DNA of 64,000 nucleotides from Hortaea werneckii (lineage: Eukaryota; Ascomycota; Dothideomycetes; Mycosphaerellales; Teratosphaeriaceae). Shown here in pieces: positions 54,774-64,000 of this stretch (the first letter of the stretch is position 1; every line of letters starts with the position of its first letter). Location of the stretch: NCBI GenBank assembly GCA_037044905.1, contig JBAOKB010000142.1, positions 62,001 through 126,000 on the forward strand, given 5' to 3'. Both the position numbers and the translations under genes were made by a program. Under the pieces are notes generated by a model, which was not told the DNA's origin, did no database searches, and worked only from the letters and a program-made list of their open reading frames with translations.

Positions 54774-57700
54774 TTAAGCAAAGTAGCGCGGCTCGTTGAA
54801 GACGTGGTACCTATGTCCCCTGACACCTTCGCCTCTGAACAGCTGCGGGAAGCGCAGGTCCTCCGGCACCTGATCCTCAGAGATGAACTCGCCAGTGCCA
54901 TCTGGCTGGCCGACCTGGAACTTGGCGACCTAGATGGTAAAGTTAGTATGCACAGGAGACGAGACATGTGCTTCACTTCAATACGTACCTGCAGTTCTGT
55001 GTCCGTGATGGTACTCCTGCTCAGCCTAGCGTAGGCGGTCTTCTTCAAGCCCTTGTACAAGATGTACTCGCACCAACGGTCCCAGTCGGACCGGTCAATA
55101 TCCTTCATGCCGCTTCGGTCGCTGACGTAAGTATTGTAATTGCCCTGCTGTGGCTTTGTGACCAAGTAGCTGAGCAGGATGCTAGGCCGTGGAGTTGATC
55201 CCATGAGATCGGATAGGTACTCTGATTGCAGTCTTCGGTCTTCAGGATCCTCTTCTTGGCCGGAGTGGAATACGAAGACGTCGACCATCTCACCGTAAGC
55301 GTCGACAGTGGCGTGGATAGCTGGCGCCAGCTCGCCGTGAGGTGAAGGCAGCAAATGGTGGGTGGAGTTGACGATCGGGAACCGGGAGAGCAGAGCACAG
55401 CCCCAGGTGTGTTTGTTCGGACCTGGTCCATAGTCTGCCCACATTCCAAGCTCCTCGGCAAGATACTGCGTGGAGTCTCTGTTGCCCATGATGATCTTCT
55501 GCTGGTCAGATTCCAACAAACCGATGAGATCAAGCTCAGCACCCTTCAGCAAGAATTCCATTCTCTTCTCAGAGGCTCGTAGATCATCATCAATGCTGAA
55601 ATGGATGGTCCAAATGCCAGCCGTGATAAGCTTGTTATCGGGATGGTGAGGCGTGTAATCATACGATGGGAAGCGAAGGTAAGCAATGCTGGCTGACAAA
55701 AGCTGGAGAAGGAGGAGAATGTAGATGTAATAGCTCCTCTGCCTCCTGCCTGCCGGGTTGGGCGGTGGTTGGAAGCCCGTCTGCTTTGCAGGAGAGCCAC
55801 TGTTCTGGAGTGAGCTGAAGACACCGCAACCGATCATGATCATGGTAGTAGCCATGACCCAGTCGGTGTGCTCTCTGACCAGCGGACCACCTGGCACGAA
55901 GGCGTATGCCACAACCCAGACATGGAAAAGCACCATGAAGTTGTACGAGGAAAAGCCAAAGGCGAATGTTCTGGCGGGCGGGAAGCGTGTGGCGTTGGTG
56001 ATCAAGAACGGTGTTGCAGCGCAAAGGTAGAATGTCAACGCCAGACCGCCGTAGTACCCGAACCAGTGGCTGAAGCACGTTAGAACAGCAGCACCTACAG
56101 AGCCAATGCCAAAGAGGGTCCAGCTCCGAGCAACGTTTGGGTAGAAAAGGCCAAAGACAAGGCCGACACCCATGGTAAAGATGGTCCAGGCTCCATGCGG
56201 GACGGCCATGGGGCCACGAACGGGGTAGCCTTCCCAGACCCAGATGATGAGCGTGCTCGAGTCGGATAGCAGAGAGTGAAGGCCAAAGACCAGACCGCCG
56301 ATGCCTAGACCAGCAAGAGCAGAGCTACCCTTCGGCTTTTCATGCAATTGTTGGGTGCCTTCTGGTATCTGCTTCTGCCGGTAAAGAATCCAGCTGATAG
56401 CCAAGGAGAAGAAAACGATGCCCGTCTTGTTCCAGCCTCCATTAGCCTCGTGCATGACAGGCCAGAGCGGGTTGTTTGTCTGAAAGGCGTACTTTGCGAC
56501 ACTGCTTGCAATCAAGCCGATGAGCCACGCCGAAATCCTTGCTTCGAGGTTCTTGGAGTCGCCTCGTTCTCTGTACCAAGTGGCGACCCAGGCGAGGCAG
56601 CCTACCCAGACGGCCAAGCTGATTTGGCCAAGACGGCCCTCCGGAGAATGGACCAAATAGGCGGAAAGTCCAAACATGCCCATTAAAAGATGGAGAACAT
56701 AAGGATATTTCAGGGACAATCGGCGGATAGGTGGGATGCCGAGCATGAACGGCGAAACTGTGGACATGACTGCGGCTTCATAGCCGGAGATGCCCATATG
56801 CCACAGCGGGAAGTACCAGACAAGAAGACCGAGGGAGGTCAAGACGGTCCAGAAGACGAACTAGTGATTGTCAGTAATAGATCTTATGCGTCCAGCGCTG
56901 GAGTTTGGGCACTTACACCAACGAATACATCGCACACAGCATCAAGAGCCTCCTCCCAACGAGCACTAGAATTGAACACCTGCCCGACGGGCTTGTTCTT
57001 CTCCTTTTCGAGTGTGGCATCTTGGACACGCTGCTTGTCTCTGTTGAACGATGAAAATCAGCATGCGTTCCCAACGAATCGATTTGGACAGGCTGTGGCA
57101 TACCATCTCACTTCGGGAGCCACTGAACGTACCCTCTACTCAGACCCTTGACGTCCTTGACAACGACTTCGAAGGTGCTGAAGTCGAACGCAGTGACCGC
57201 ATCGAAAGCGACATCCAGGAGGACGAGGGACCATTCGAAGAAGGCGTAAGTGGTGTATGCTGGTCTGTAATTAGCCTTCGTTCTCCGACTAGAGGTCCTG
57301 TGAAGCTGTCTCTCACCTCCTGGCACCCTGTGCACCTTGTGCTGAATAAAGAAATAGACCAATGGCACTATAGTCCCAAAGAAAGCACTCGCCAAGTACT
57401 TCCTCAACTGAATCGTCTTAGGGTTGGGTGGGCTCATCATGAGACATCCGATCGTCCACGGCAAGGTCGCTACCAGGTAGCTGATCATGAAGATATCGTG
57501 CCAGTCGTGGTCGTCGGTGCTCGTGACATATGTCCAGCCACCACAGGTCAAAGTCCGGAACACACCCACACCAGCGACCCACTTGGCACCGCTCTCACCC
57601 TTTCTGTTGACCAAGCAGTAGAACAGGAAGACCAGCAGGAAGCGGGGACCGGAACATATCGCAATGAAGATCTGGAAGACGGCTCGCTCGGGATAGCGGT

Positions 57701-57963
57701 CCCCAATAGTCGCAGAGACGGAAGGGAACCATTCGATCGGGTAGCCGAAGTGCTCATTCTGGACAATCTTCTCATAGTGGAGTGCGACGCCGACAATGAA
57801 GGCACCGAAGAAAGCGGCGTAGGCAGCGGCGGTATGGGCGTGGGAGATCCATTGGCCTGGGATCTGAGTACCAACGCGTGTCAGCTTCGGGCAATTCGCC
57901 ATTGTGAGAGCTGCGGAGACTTACCACGGCAACGACGTCGCCGTCGCGATGTTTAGGAGGCAT
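54774..57963 (-). CDS. CWH43: CWH43-like GPI-anchor lipid remodelling protein
   Basis: Six minus-strand exons: 57925-57963, 57317-57863, 57133-57259, 56917-57040, 54989-56860 and 54774-54929; all joins keep frame and give 954 aa, close to yeast Cwh43 (953). The N-terminus (IPGQWISHAHTAAAYAAFF onward) is the multi-pass FRAG1/DRAM/Sfk1-like domain. About twenty hydrophobic segments in all precede the C-terminal domain (HFSIDDD, LLESD, FVFHSGQEED), which has an endonuclease/exonuclease/phosphatase-like fold. Cwh43 places ceramide into GPI anchors in the secretory pathway. The short last exon ends VFNEPRYFA. It shares a promoter with UTP6. Confidence 0.93.
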
Positions 57964-58253
57964 TGCGGCTCCCCCGAAGCTCAAGCGGCAAAACAAAAGA
58001 AGGCAAAGACAGACGAGAAAGGAAGATGAGGAGGAAAGAAGGGAAATATGCCCAGCTGTCCCTCATCACGGTCGACGCGCAGGGGCTCGGCAAGCAAGAC
58101 GAGAGCTCCGAGGATCCGATCCGAAGACGCTAATCTACGGGCCCTCCCTCTTACCCGCCGAGCCGCATCTCTCCATCTCGAATTCTCGCGCGCGGAGACA
58201 TTTTATCTTTTTCAAACCCATCGCTAGGCTTCCCGAACCACCTGCCTTCCACA
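57964..58253. promoter_or_regulatory. Divergent promoter of CWH43 and UTP6
   Basis: 290 bases between head-to-head start codons of two housekeeping genes. GA-rich near CWH43. No factor site assigned. Confidence 0.6.
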
Positions 58254-59567
58254 ATGGCCGGCGCAAGCGACAAAGCCCGTTTCTACCTGGAACAGTACGT
58301 CCCGGAGCTACAGGAATACGAGCGCAAGCAGATTTTCACCCGCGAAGAGATCAGCGCGATCGCATCCAAACGAAGCGACTTCGAACACATCCTAAATGCA
58401 CGGGGATCGAAACCGGCGGACTACGCACGCTATGCGACGTATGAGATCAACCTGGACAGTTTGCGCAAGAAGAGGTGTAAGCGGCTGGGTATCAAAGGGG
58501 CGAAAGGTTATAGTGGCCAGCGAACCGTCTTTTTCATCCTCGATCGTGGGACGAAGAAATTCCCCGGTGATATGGGATTGTGGATGCAGTATATCCAGTT
58601 CTGTCAGAAAGAGAAAGCGAACAAGAAACTAGCGAAGGTGTTCACGAGCGTTCTGAGGTTGAAACCGAGGGATTGGGGCCTCTGGGTGTTGGCAGCGAAG
58701 TGGTATGCAGAGCAGCAGGGTGATATGACGACGGCGAGATCGTACATGCAGCGAGGGCTGCGCTTCTGCAAGGACAAGAAGGAATTATGGCTTGAGTATT
58801 GCAAGCTTGAGATGGTGTATCTGGCGAAGTTGGCGGCTAGAAGGAAGATTTTGGGTCTGGACGAGGAAAGGAAGGAACAGGAAGAGATTCAGGAAGACGA
58901 CAATATGATCAGCTTGCCTGCCGTCACAGCAGCCGACTTTGAACCAGACGCGAGCAAAGGCGTGGAAGAGGTGAACGAGGGTGCACTGAAGAGACTAGAA
59001 AACGCACCAGCCCTCACTGGAGCCATACCCCTCGCCATTTTCGACGCATCGATGAACGAATTCAAGAACAACCCAGATATCGCCGACGCCTTCTTCGACC
59101 TGGCTCTGACCTTCGACTCTGTCCCTTCAACACCAAAAGTCCTCCAGCACATCCTCACCCGCCTCCGCGAAACAGCATCCGATTCGGCCGCACTGGTCAT
59201 CTGCGAAGCCCGCTTACATCTACTCGGGGTCGATTCATCCTCTGCCTCCTTCCCAGCAGCGCTCGGAAAGACCTTGGGAGCAATCAAGACAGGCCAAGCC
59301 TCCCTGCCTGAGAAATCCAGACCCGCTCTCGCAGAGAAGACCGTCACGATGCTCCTGCCGTATCTGGAGAAGCAGGACGGAATGGACGAAGATGTCAAGA
59401 CTGTGCTTGTGGCAAGCATCAATCGCTATGTACGCGGAGCTGCGGCTGCTCATCTCAGACTCAAGTCTAAGACTGTTAGGGCGCTTGTTGAAGCTATTAG
59501 CGCGCAAGGGAAGGTTTCAGGTGAAGAGATCAGCCAGATTGATCATGACATAAGAACAGCGAAGTGA
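58254..59567 (+). CDS. UTP6: U3 snoRNP small-subunit processome protein Utp6
   Basis: Single exon, 437 aa. The N-terminal block (residues about 9-80: YLEQYVPELQEYERKQIFT, then FEHILNARGS and YARYATYEINLDSLRKKR) is the conserved UTP6 domain. HAT helical repeats follow (LWMQYIQFCQKE, FTSVLRLKPRDWGLWVLAAKWY, GLRFCKDKKELWLEYCKLE). The C-terminal half is helical with an acidic linker at about 205-220. Utp6 is a UtpB-complex subunit needed for 18S rRNA maturation in the nucleolus. The length equals yeast Utp6 (440 aa). Confidence 0.95.
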   Translation: MAGASDKARFYLEQYVPELQEYERKQIFTREEISAIASKRSDFEHILNARGSKPADYARYATYEINLDSLRKKRCKRLGIKGAKGYSGQRTVFFILDRGTKKFPGDMGLWMQYIQFCQKEKANKKLAKVFTSVLRLKPRDWGLWVLAAKWYAEQQGDMTTARSYMQRGLRFCKDKKELWLEYCKLEMVYLAKLAARRKILGLDEERKEQEEIQEDDNMISLPAVTAADFEPDASKGVEEVNEGALKRLENAPALTGAIPLAIFDASMNEFKNNPDIADAFFDLALTFDSVPSTPKVLQHILTRLRETASDSAALVICEARLHLLGVDSSSASFPAALGKTLGAIKTGQASLPEKSRPALAEKTVTMLLPYLEKQDGMDEDVKTVLVASINRYVRGAAAAHLRLKSKTVRALVEAISAQGKVSGEEISQIDHDIRTAK

Positions 59568-60327
59568 ATGTGTTGACTAGATATTCCTGTATTATCATTT
59601 GAAGAGTCGGCCGGAACCTGTATTCATCAACTCGGATTTGCGCGATGCAGTGGCGTTTCCGAAGCCGCTGGAACTCGATTATTCTGGCGAAAGATCCCGT
59701 ACGTCCTTTTCGAAAACCACTGGACTTCCGCCCAGGTCTGAAAAACGTGGTAATTCAATGTCACCTGTCATACGTCGCTGCGATCGATCGACCTCTTAAA
59801 GGCATGTTGGACGGACATCAGTGGATGAGGATGAGGCACTATTCAGCCAATGTCATCTATGGCGAGCCTTTTACAAAGGCGTTGGCGATCAGAATCGGCG
59901 TTGCCGTCAAAATAATCGAGCGGCGCGGACTCAACAATTTGCGATTGGGATGGCAGAGTGTTCCACAACGGGCCGGAAAAGCCGCTATATCTTACGCGAA
60001 AGTGCTCAGCGAGGTGTTTGGGTGGGAGGGAGAATACGAGCTTGTGTGTATGAGTACAATAGTCTGCAGGAAGTGGCATCAGAAATCAATATATGCTACA
60101 TTGAAAAGCACGCAAGGCCTTTGCCGACAATATGATGCCTCCGTTTTCAATCTTCTTGTCTCGAACGTGAAAATGCCATAAGCCGATGGGGACCTTGCTA
60201 GCTTCCTGTCTTTCTGCTTTCAGTATCATAAGTGCATGTGCCGATAGCATGTCACACGGACTGTGTCCTAATCATCTGCTTCGACAAAGTCATGCTTCTT
60301 ACCACTGGAGAATCCCGTTTGATATCT
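59568..60327. other. Intergenic; one open frame of doubtful status
   Basis: A plus-strand frame at 59645-60181 (178 codons) overlaps another at 59599-59799. Neither has motifs, and I cannot support a protein-coding gene. The region separates the convergent 3' ends of UTP6 and the F-box-like gene. Confidence 0.4.
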
Positions 60328-61322
60328 CTATGACTTCTTCAAAATGTACTCTTCGGCTTCCTCGGCCTGCGTGCGCAGATACGCCTTGAGCTCAGCGCTG
60401 ATTTCGTCTTGACCCCTCGCTTCGCAAACCACCCTGACCGTCTCAAGGCTTCTGCTGGACATACAGAACCGGCTGTTTGCGTACATATAGCAGTGCCAGG
60501 AGGATTCCGACGCGACTTCCAAGGTGTGCGACCCCGTCAACATCTTTGGGACTTTGCAAGTAATGCCCGAATACTTGCCGTCTGCAGCGATACGGCCATC
60601 GACCTGCAGACTGCTGATTGCTGCACGCTGAGGCGCCAAAAGACTTTTGGTGACAAATAAATCTAATTCGATACCGCTTTGGAAGGCAAAGGTGTTGTTT
60701 GCGTAGGGGATGAGGGCCGCTTCGCGATGAATGTCACGGCATACTCGGGTAAGACCCATGTCTAGGCTGTGCGTGTTTTGGCTCATACGGCCAGCGAGTT
60801 CAGGATCGCTCGGCTGACCCTCATGGAGAATTTCGTGGCAGTCCTCATGCCTGACTGCATAGTAAGGAGCTGAAGGCTGGCTAAAGTCTTTGCTGCTGCG
60901 GTAGATAAGCTCTTCGGCATCAACAGCTCCACTGCAGACCACGTGCACGAGCTTGACATAGCCGTGCGTCAGATGGACGTTTCGATAAAGCTCGCGCTCT
61001 GGGTATGAGCCGCGGTCTGTCCTGTCGCACTCTCTTGTGCCGATGTGTATAACCTTGTTGCCCAAGGCGAAGTCGTAGATACGGTTACGGATCTCTGGTG
61101 GAAGACGCAAGAAAGGTGAGTCGCGGTTGTTCTGCTCCTGACTTAAGCTAATGTTAGCCATGCTTGTTGCCAGTGGCAATGACTTTGGGCTTCTCACATT
61201 TTGCGAACGCTGGCAAGTGAATGGTGACTCCCAGCCAAAGTGGCACGCTTTCTGGGACGTGGCTTGATGTCGGTATCCGTACCATCGGACGGTGCTTGAC
61301 GTTTGCGACTGGTGGGAGCCAT
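60328..61322 (-). CDS. Fungal F-box-like / DUF7730-type protein
   Basis: Minus-strand exons 61198-61322 and 60328-61141 join across a 56-nt intron with GTGAGA donor and GCTAAC branch site; 312 aa. A basic N-terminus (KPRPRKRATL) precedes FLRLPPEIRNRIYDFALGN (about residues 51-69), the hallmark of the large fungal family with a degenerate F-box-like start. LTRVCRDIHREAALIPYANNTFAF is the second typical block (LxxVCRQIRxEALxxxYxxNTF). The family's function is unknown; some may recruit substrates to SCF ligases. It is divergent from UBP8. Confidence 0.8.
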
Positions 61323-61839
61323 GTTCGCCTGATGAGCGGTCACAGTCAAGTTCTGCAAACGTCAAGTGGCGACGAAGGTGGAAGAGTTAGTGATTAGTTA
61401 GCTTCAGTTGATTGATCAAGAGAGCTTCAATGGCTCTGAGCAAATTGATTGTGTAGTGGGTAGTTGTCGCTTGCACTCTCGACGAAAGGAGTTGAGTGAG
61501 AGCTGGAGAAATTGAAAGAGAGTGATGAGGATCAAGCAGTAGGCGCGGCTGCGTCGGGATCCCCCTTAGTCAGCGGGTGATTGAATGTCGGCCCGCTCGG
61601 CACTAGCGCACTACCCCGGATTCCTGGCGCCACCGAGCCACCCCATCCCTGCAACCGTAGGTACAGCCTCAGGAACCATTACGCTGATCACTTAGGTTCA
61701 CTGCACCGAACGTCGGGCGTGGTATAGAATCTCACCCATGCCAGATATTCTACCCTTCTCGCCCCGGATCGACTCCAACTCGCAATGTAGCCTTAGCCCT
61801 CGCATCTCGTAGTTCAATACACCCACTGCTACGGCCGTC
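61323..61839. promoter_or_regulatory. Divergent promoter of the F-box-like gene and UBP8
   Basis: 517 bases between head-to-head start codons. No particular site identified. Confidence 0.5.
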
Positions 61840-63498
61840 ATGTCGACCACCACCCTCGCTCCAACACCGGCTTCCGAGAGCCCCAAGCTGGTCAAGAAGG
61901 CCAGCGATACCAAGACTCCCACCACGCCCGCCCAGACCACTTTCGGCTGTTCGCACGTCAAAGCATTACTCCAAGCCGCCAGAGATCGAGCAACCGAGAA
62001 CTACTCCCGTGTCATCCGCTGCATCCAGTCTCCCTCCTCCCAGAACCTCAGCACTCGAACCCACAAGACCACCAACGCAAGCGAGGCGACAGGCCAGGCC
62101 ACCTACCTCTGTCTCCAGTGCTCCAATGTCAGCAACACCCGCGAACGCCACCGAAAAGATCACCCTTTCTCCATCGAATCCCATGCCGGCTTCGTATACT
62201 GCCATGACTGCAAGGACTTTGTATACGATCCAACATTTGAAGAGATTAGAACGCACAATTTGACCAGCCGAAAGAGGAAGCATGCGGCTCTGCAAGGCGA
62301 AGACAGGAAGCTGGTATCAGGCAACACTGGCTCTACACCATGTGCCGCCACTGGACTGAGAGGATTATACAACATGGGCCAGACCTGCTTCATGAGCGTC
62401 ATCCTCCAGAGTCTAATTCATAACCCACTCATACGATCATGGTATCTTACAGAAGGGCACAAGAAAGAGGATTGCGAACACGAAGCATGTACGAGCTGTG
62501 CTCTGGATGACATCTTCACCGACTTCTACGGTCAAGAGAAGCATGAGGGATACGGTGCAGTACACATGCTGCAAGGATGCTGGAAAGGCGGAGGCGGCCT
62601 AGCAGGATACAGTCAACAAGACGCACACGAATTCCTAGGCTTCCTAGTAAACAGCCTTCACAACGCCAGTTTCGAAGAGGACGACGAAGAAGGACGAAAG
62701 AAAGACTCCAAAGGCTGCGATTGCATTGTACATCAGACGTTTGGCGGCATGATGCGATCAACAGTTACTTGTACCAACTGCAAGAACACCACTGGCACCT
62801 CAGATCCATTCATGGACGTCTCACTAGACGTGCGACAGACCGCCGTATCCGTGAAGAAGAAAAAGAACCCCTTAACCAACACAACCACAACGGTCAAGGA
62901 ATCAGTACCCATGGATCTAACTGAAGCCCTCGACCGCTTCACAGCCGCCGAAACCCTCTCAGCCGAAGAATACAAATGCCGAAAATGCGACTCAGGACAA
63001 GAAGCGCGCAAACGGCTCCGACTCGAACGCCTCCCGCCCGTGATGCCCGTCCACCTCAAACGCTTCAGCCACTCACGGACCCTCAAAGAAAGCACCAAAG
63101 TCGACACACGAGTCCGATTCCCCCTCACCCTCGACCTAGGTCCCTACACCACCGCAACCAAGAAACCCAAAAAGGGCACCCAACAATCCAACGGCGGGAA
63201 CAACAAACCCCCACCCAGCGGCCGCGAAGCAAGTAACGACGACACCAACAACGAAGACGTCGACACCGCTGACTCCTCCTCCCAACAAACCCACCCCATC
63301 ACCGAACCCCTCTACGAGCTCAGCAGCGTAATCGTGCACAAGGGCAAGATCGACAACGGACATTACATCTCCTTCGCGCGCCAGGGAGGGGAATGGTTCC
63401 GGTTCGACGATAGTATGGTGGTGCAGGTGTCCGAGAGCGAGGTGCTGGGGGCTGAGGCGTATATGTTGTTTTATATTGCTAGGGAATTTGAGATTTAG
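61840..63498 (+). CDS. UBP8: SAGA-complex ubiquitin protease Ubp8
   Basis: Single exon, 552 aa. The N-terminal ZnF-UBP has Cys37/His39, Cys91/Cys94 and Cys121/Cys124 with His residues between (CLQC, HRKDHPF, CHDC). The USP domain has the Cys box GLYNMGQTCFMSVILQSL (Cys183), SQQDAHEFL, a zinc-binding CTNC...CRKC pair, HLKRFS, and the His box DNGHYISF (His508) with Asp523/524. This architecture and length match yeast Ubp8/USP22, which removes ubiquitin from histone H2B in the SAGA deubiquitination module. A hydrophilic low-complexity insert at about 440-485 is absent from yeast. The first 30 residues are probably disordered. Confidence 0.92.
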   Translation: MSTTTLAPTPASESPKLVKKASDTKTPTTPAQTTFGCSHVKALLQAARDRATENYSRVIRCIQSPSSQNLSTRTHKTTNASEATGQATYLCLQCSNVSNTRERHRKDHPFSIESHAGFVYCHDCKDFVYDPTFEEIRTHNLTSRKRKHAALQGEDRKLVSGNTGSTPCAATGLRGLYNMGQTCFMSVILQSLIHNPLIRSWYLTEGHKKEDCEHEACTSCALDDIFTDFYGQEKHEGYGAVHMLQGCWKGGGGLAGYSQQDAHEFLGFLVNSLHNASFEEDDEEGRKKDSKGCDCIVHQTFGGMMRSTVTCTNCKNTTGTSDPFMDVSLDVRQTAVSVKKKKNPLTNTTTTVKESVPMDLTEALDRFTAAETLSAEEYKCRKCDSGQEARKRLRLERLPPVMPVHLKRFSHSRTLKESTKVDTRVRFPLTLDLGPYTTATKKPKKGTQQSNGGNNKPPPSGREASNDDTNNEDVDTADSSSQQTHPITEPLYELSSVIVHKGKIDNGHYISFARQGGEWFRFDDSMVVQVSESEVLGAEAYMLFYIAREFEI

Positions 63499-64000
63499 AG
63501 GATCTGGGGCCTGAGAGTTTGATGGCGTGGGGTGGTGCTATGTAGCGAGGTTGAGGGCGATTGTCTTTACCTTTCTGGTTTCCTTTCTTTTATTTCTCTC
63601 TCTCGGTTTTTTTTTTTTCCTCTTTTTTTTTTTTCTGGTGGCCGGTTTTCCACCGCCGAACACATGAGGGAGCGGAGTATCAGGAAGGCAACGAGCTTTA
63701 CGATTAGGGTGTTTTGGATGGTGGGAAAAGGAACATGGGAACGACCCCAACCCTGCTACCCGCAGCGGAAAGAGTGGGAAAGGAGTGAGAACATATGGAA
63801 TCACCTACCGGTTCGGCGTAATATGCTTTTTTTTTTTTCTTAGTTAGAACAAATTGGCTTTGATATATGACATACATACAACTCTCCTGCCTCCCAACTT
63901 CGACTTTTTCTCCCACCTAACAAGACAAGTTCCGTGGCCTTTTATTTCCTTGCGAAGAGCGCCAGCTAGCTATAGCCAAAAAGGGAGGACCAAAGGTGCA
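63499..64000. other. 3' flank of UBP8, no gene seen
   Basis: Contains long T-runs at about 63607-63635 and 63827-63839. No coding feature was recognised before the window ends. Confidence 0.5.

Noticed and set aside
54671..54988. Read-through C-terminus of CWH43 without the last intron
   Set aside because: A GTACGT donor and TAG acceptor join a second exon ending VFNEPRYFA, and the total length then matches yeast Cwh43.
54639..55034. Plus-strand frame over the CWH43 3' end
   Set aside because: Lies antisense to the well-supported last exons of CWH43.
1..64000. CRISPR arrays, bacterial operons, rRNA
   Set aside because: No spaced repeats of that kind and the gene structure is fungal throughout.

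Overview
The window looks like nuclear DNA of a filamentous ascomycete (Pezizomycotina; my guess is Dothideomycetes, near Mycosphaerellales). The reasons are 44-92 nt spliceosomal introns with GTAAGT-like donors and CTAAC branch sites, single-copy fungal genes (CWH43, UTP6, UBP8, DAL3), and two AT-rich blocks almost free of CpA and TpG, which is the mark of repeat-induced point mutation (RIP). No bacterial features, rRNA or tRNA were seen.

Layout. (1) 1-4340 is a RIP-degraded repeat block running off the left edge. (2) 4.5-36 kb is a gene-poor accessory compartment. It holds relics of a tyrosine phosphatase, a metallophosphoesterase, an SRPK-like kinase and an unnamed fungal family. Among them lie intact or near-intact genes of conflict-type families: two Ulp1/C48-like cysteine peptidases, three HNH_2-like endonuclease paralogues, a stand-alone PD-(D/E)XK-like protein, a PDDEXK_12-like protein, and a large fusion of coiled coil, PD-(D/E)XK-like domain and kinase-like domain. 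Several have lost different catalytic residues, and several relics carry CAA-to-TAA-type stops. (3) 36.9-44.3 kb has a secreted dienelactone-hydrolase-like protein, a secreted PL9 pectate lyase and two conserved fungal proteins, one with an apparent frameshift. (4) 44341-47511 is a complete RIP-mutated hAT-type DNA transposon with 19-bp terminal inverted repeats and an 8-bp target duplication. (5) 48-53 kb has a nitrilase, a short-chain dehydrogenase and an MFS carboxylate-type transporter that could form a small catabolic cluster. (6) 53.6-64 kb is dense housekeeping sequence: ureidoglycolate lyase (DAL3), CWH43, UTP6, an F-box-like protein and UBP8.

How it fits together. The right third is ordinary core genome, including two divergent pairs (CWH43/UTP6 and the F-box-like gene/UBP8). 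The accessory compartment is the interesting part: nuclease-, kinase- and Ulp1-type domains are concentrated between transposon-derived blocks, with many genes decaying. This fits rapidly turning-over intracellular conflict, self/non-self or effector-type genes, but the function is inferred from domains and context only. Exon structures were worked out by hand from splice signals and reading-frame continuity.
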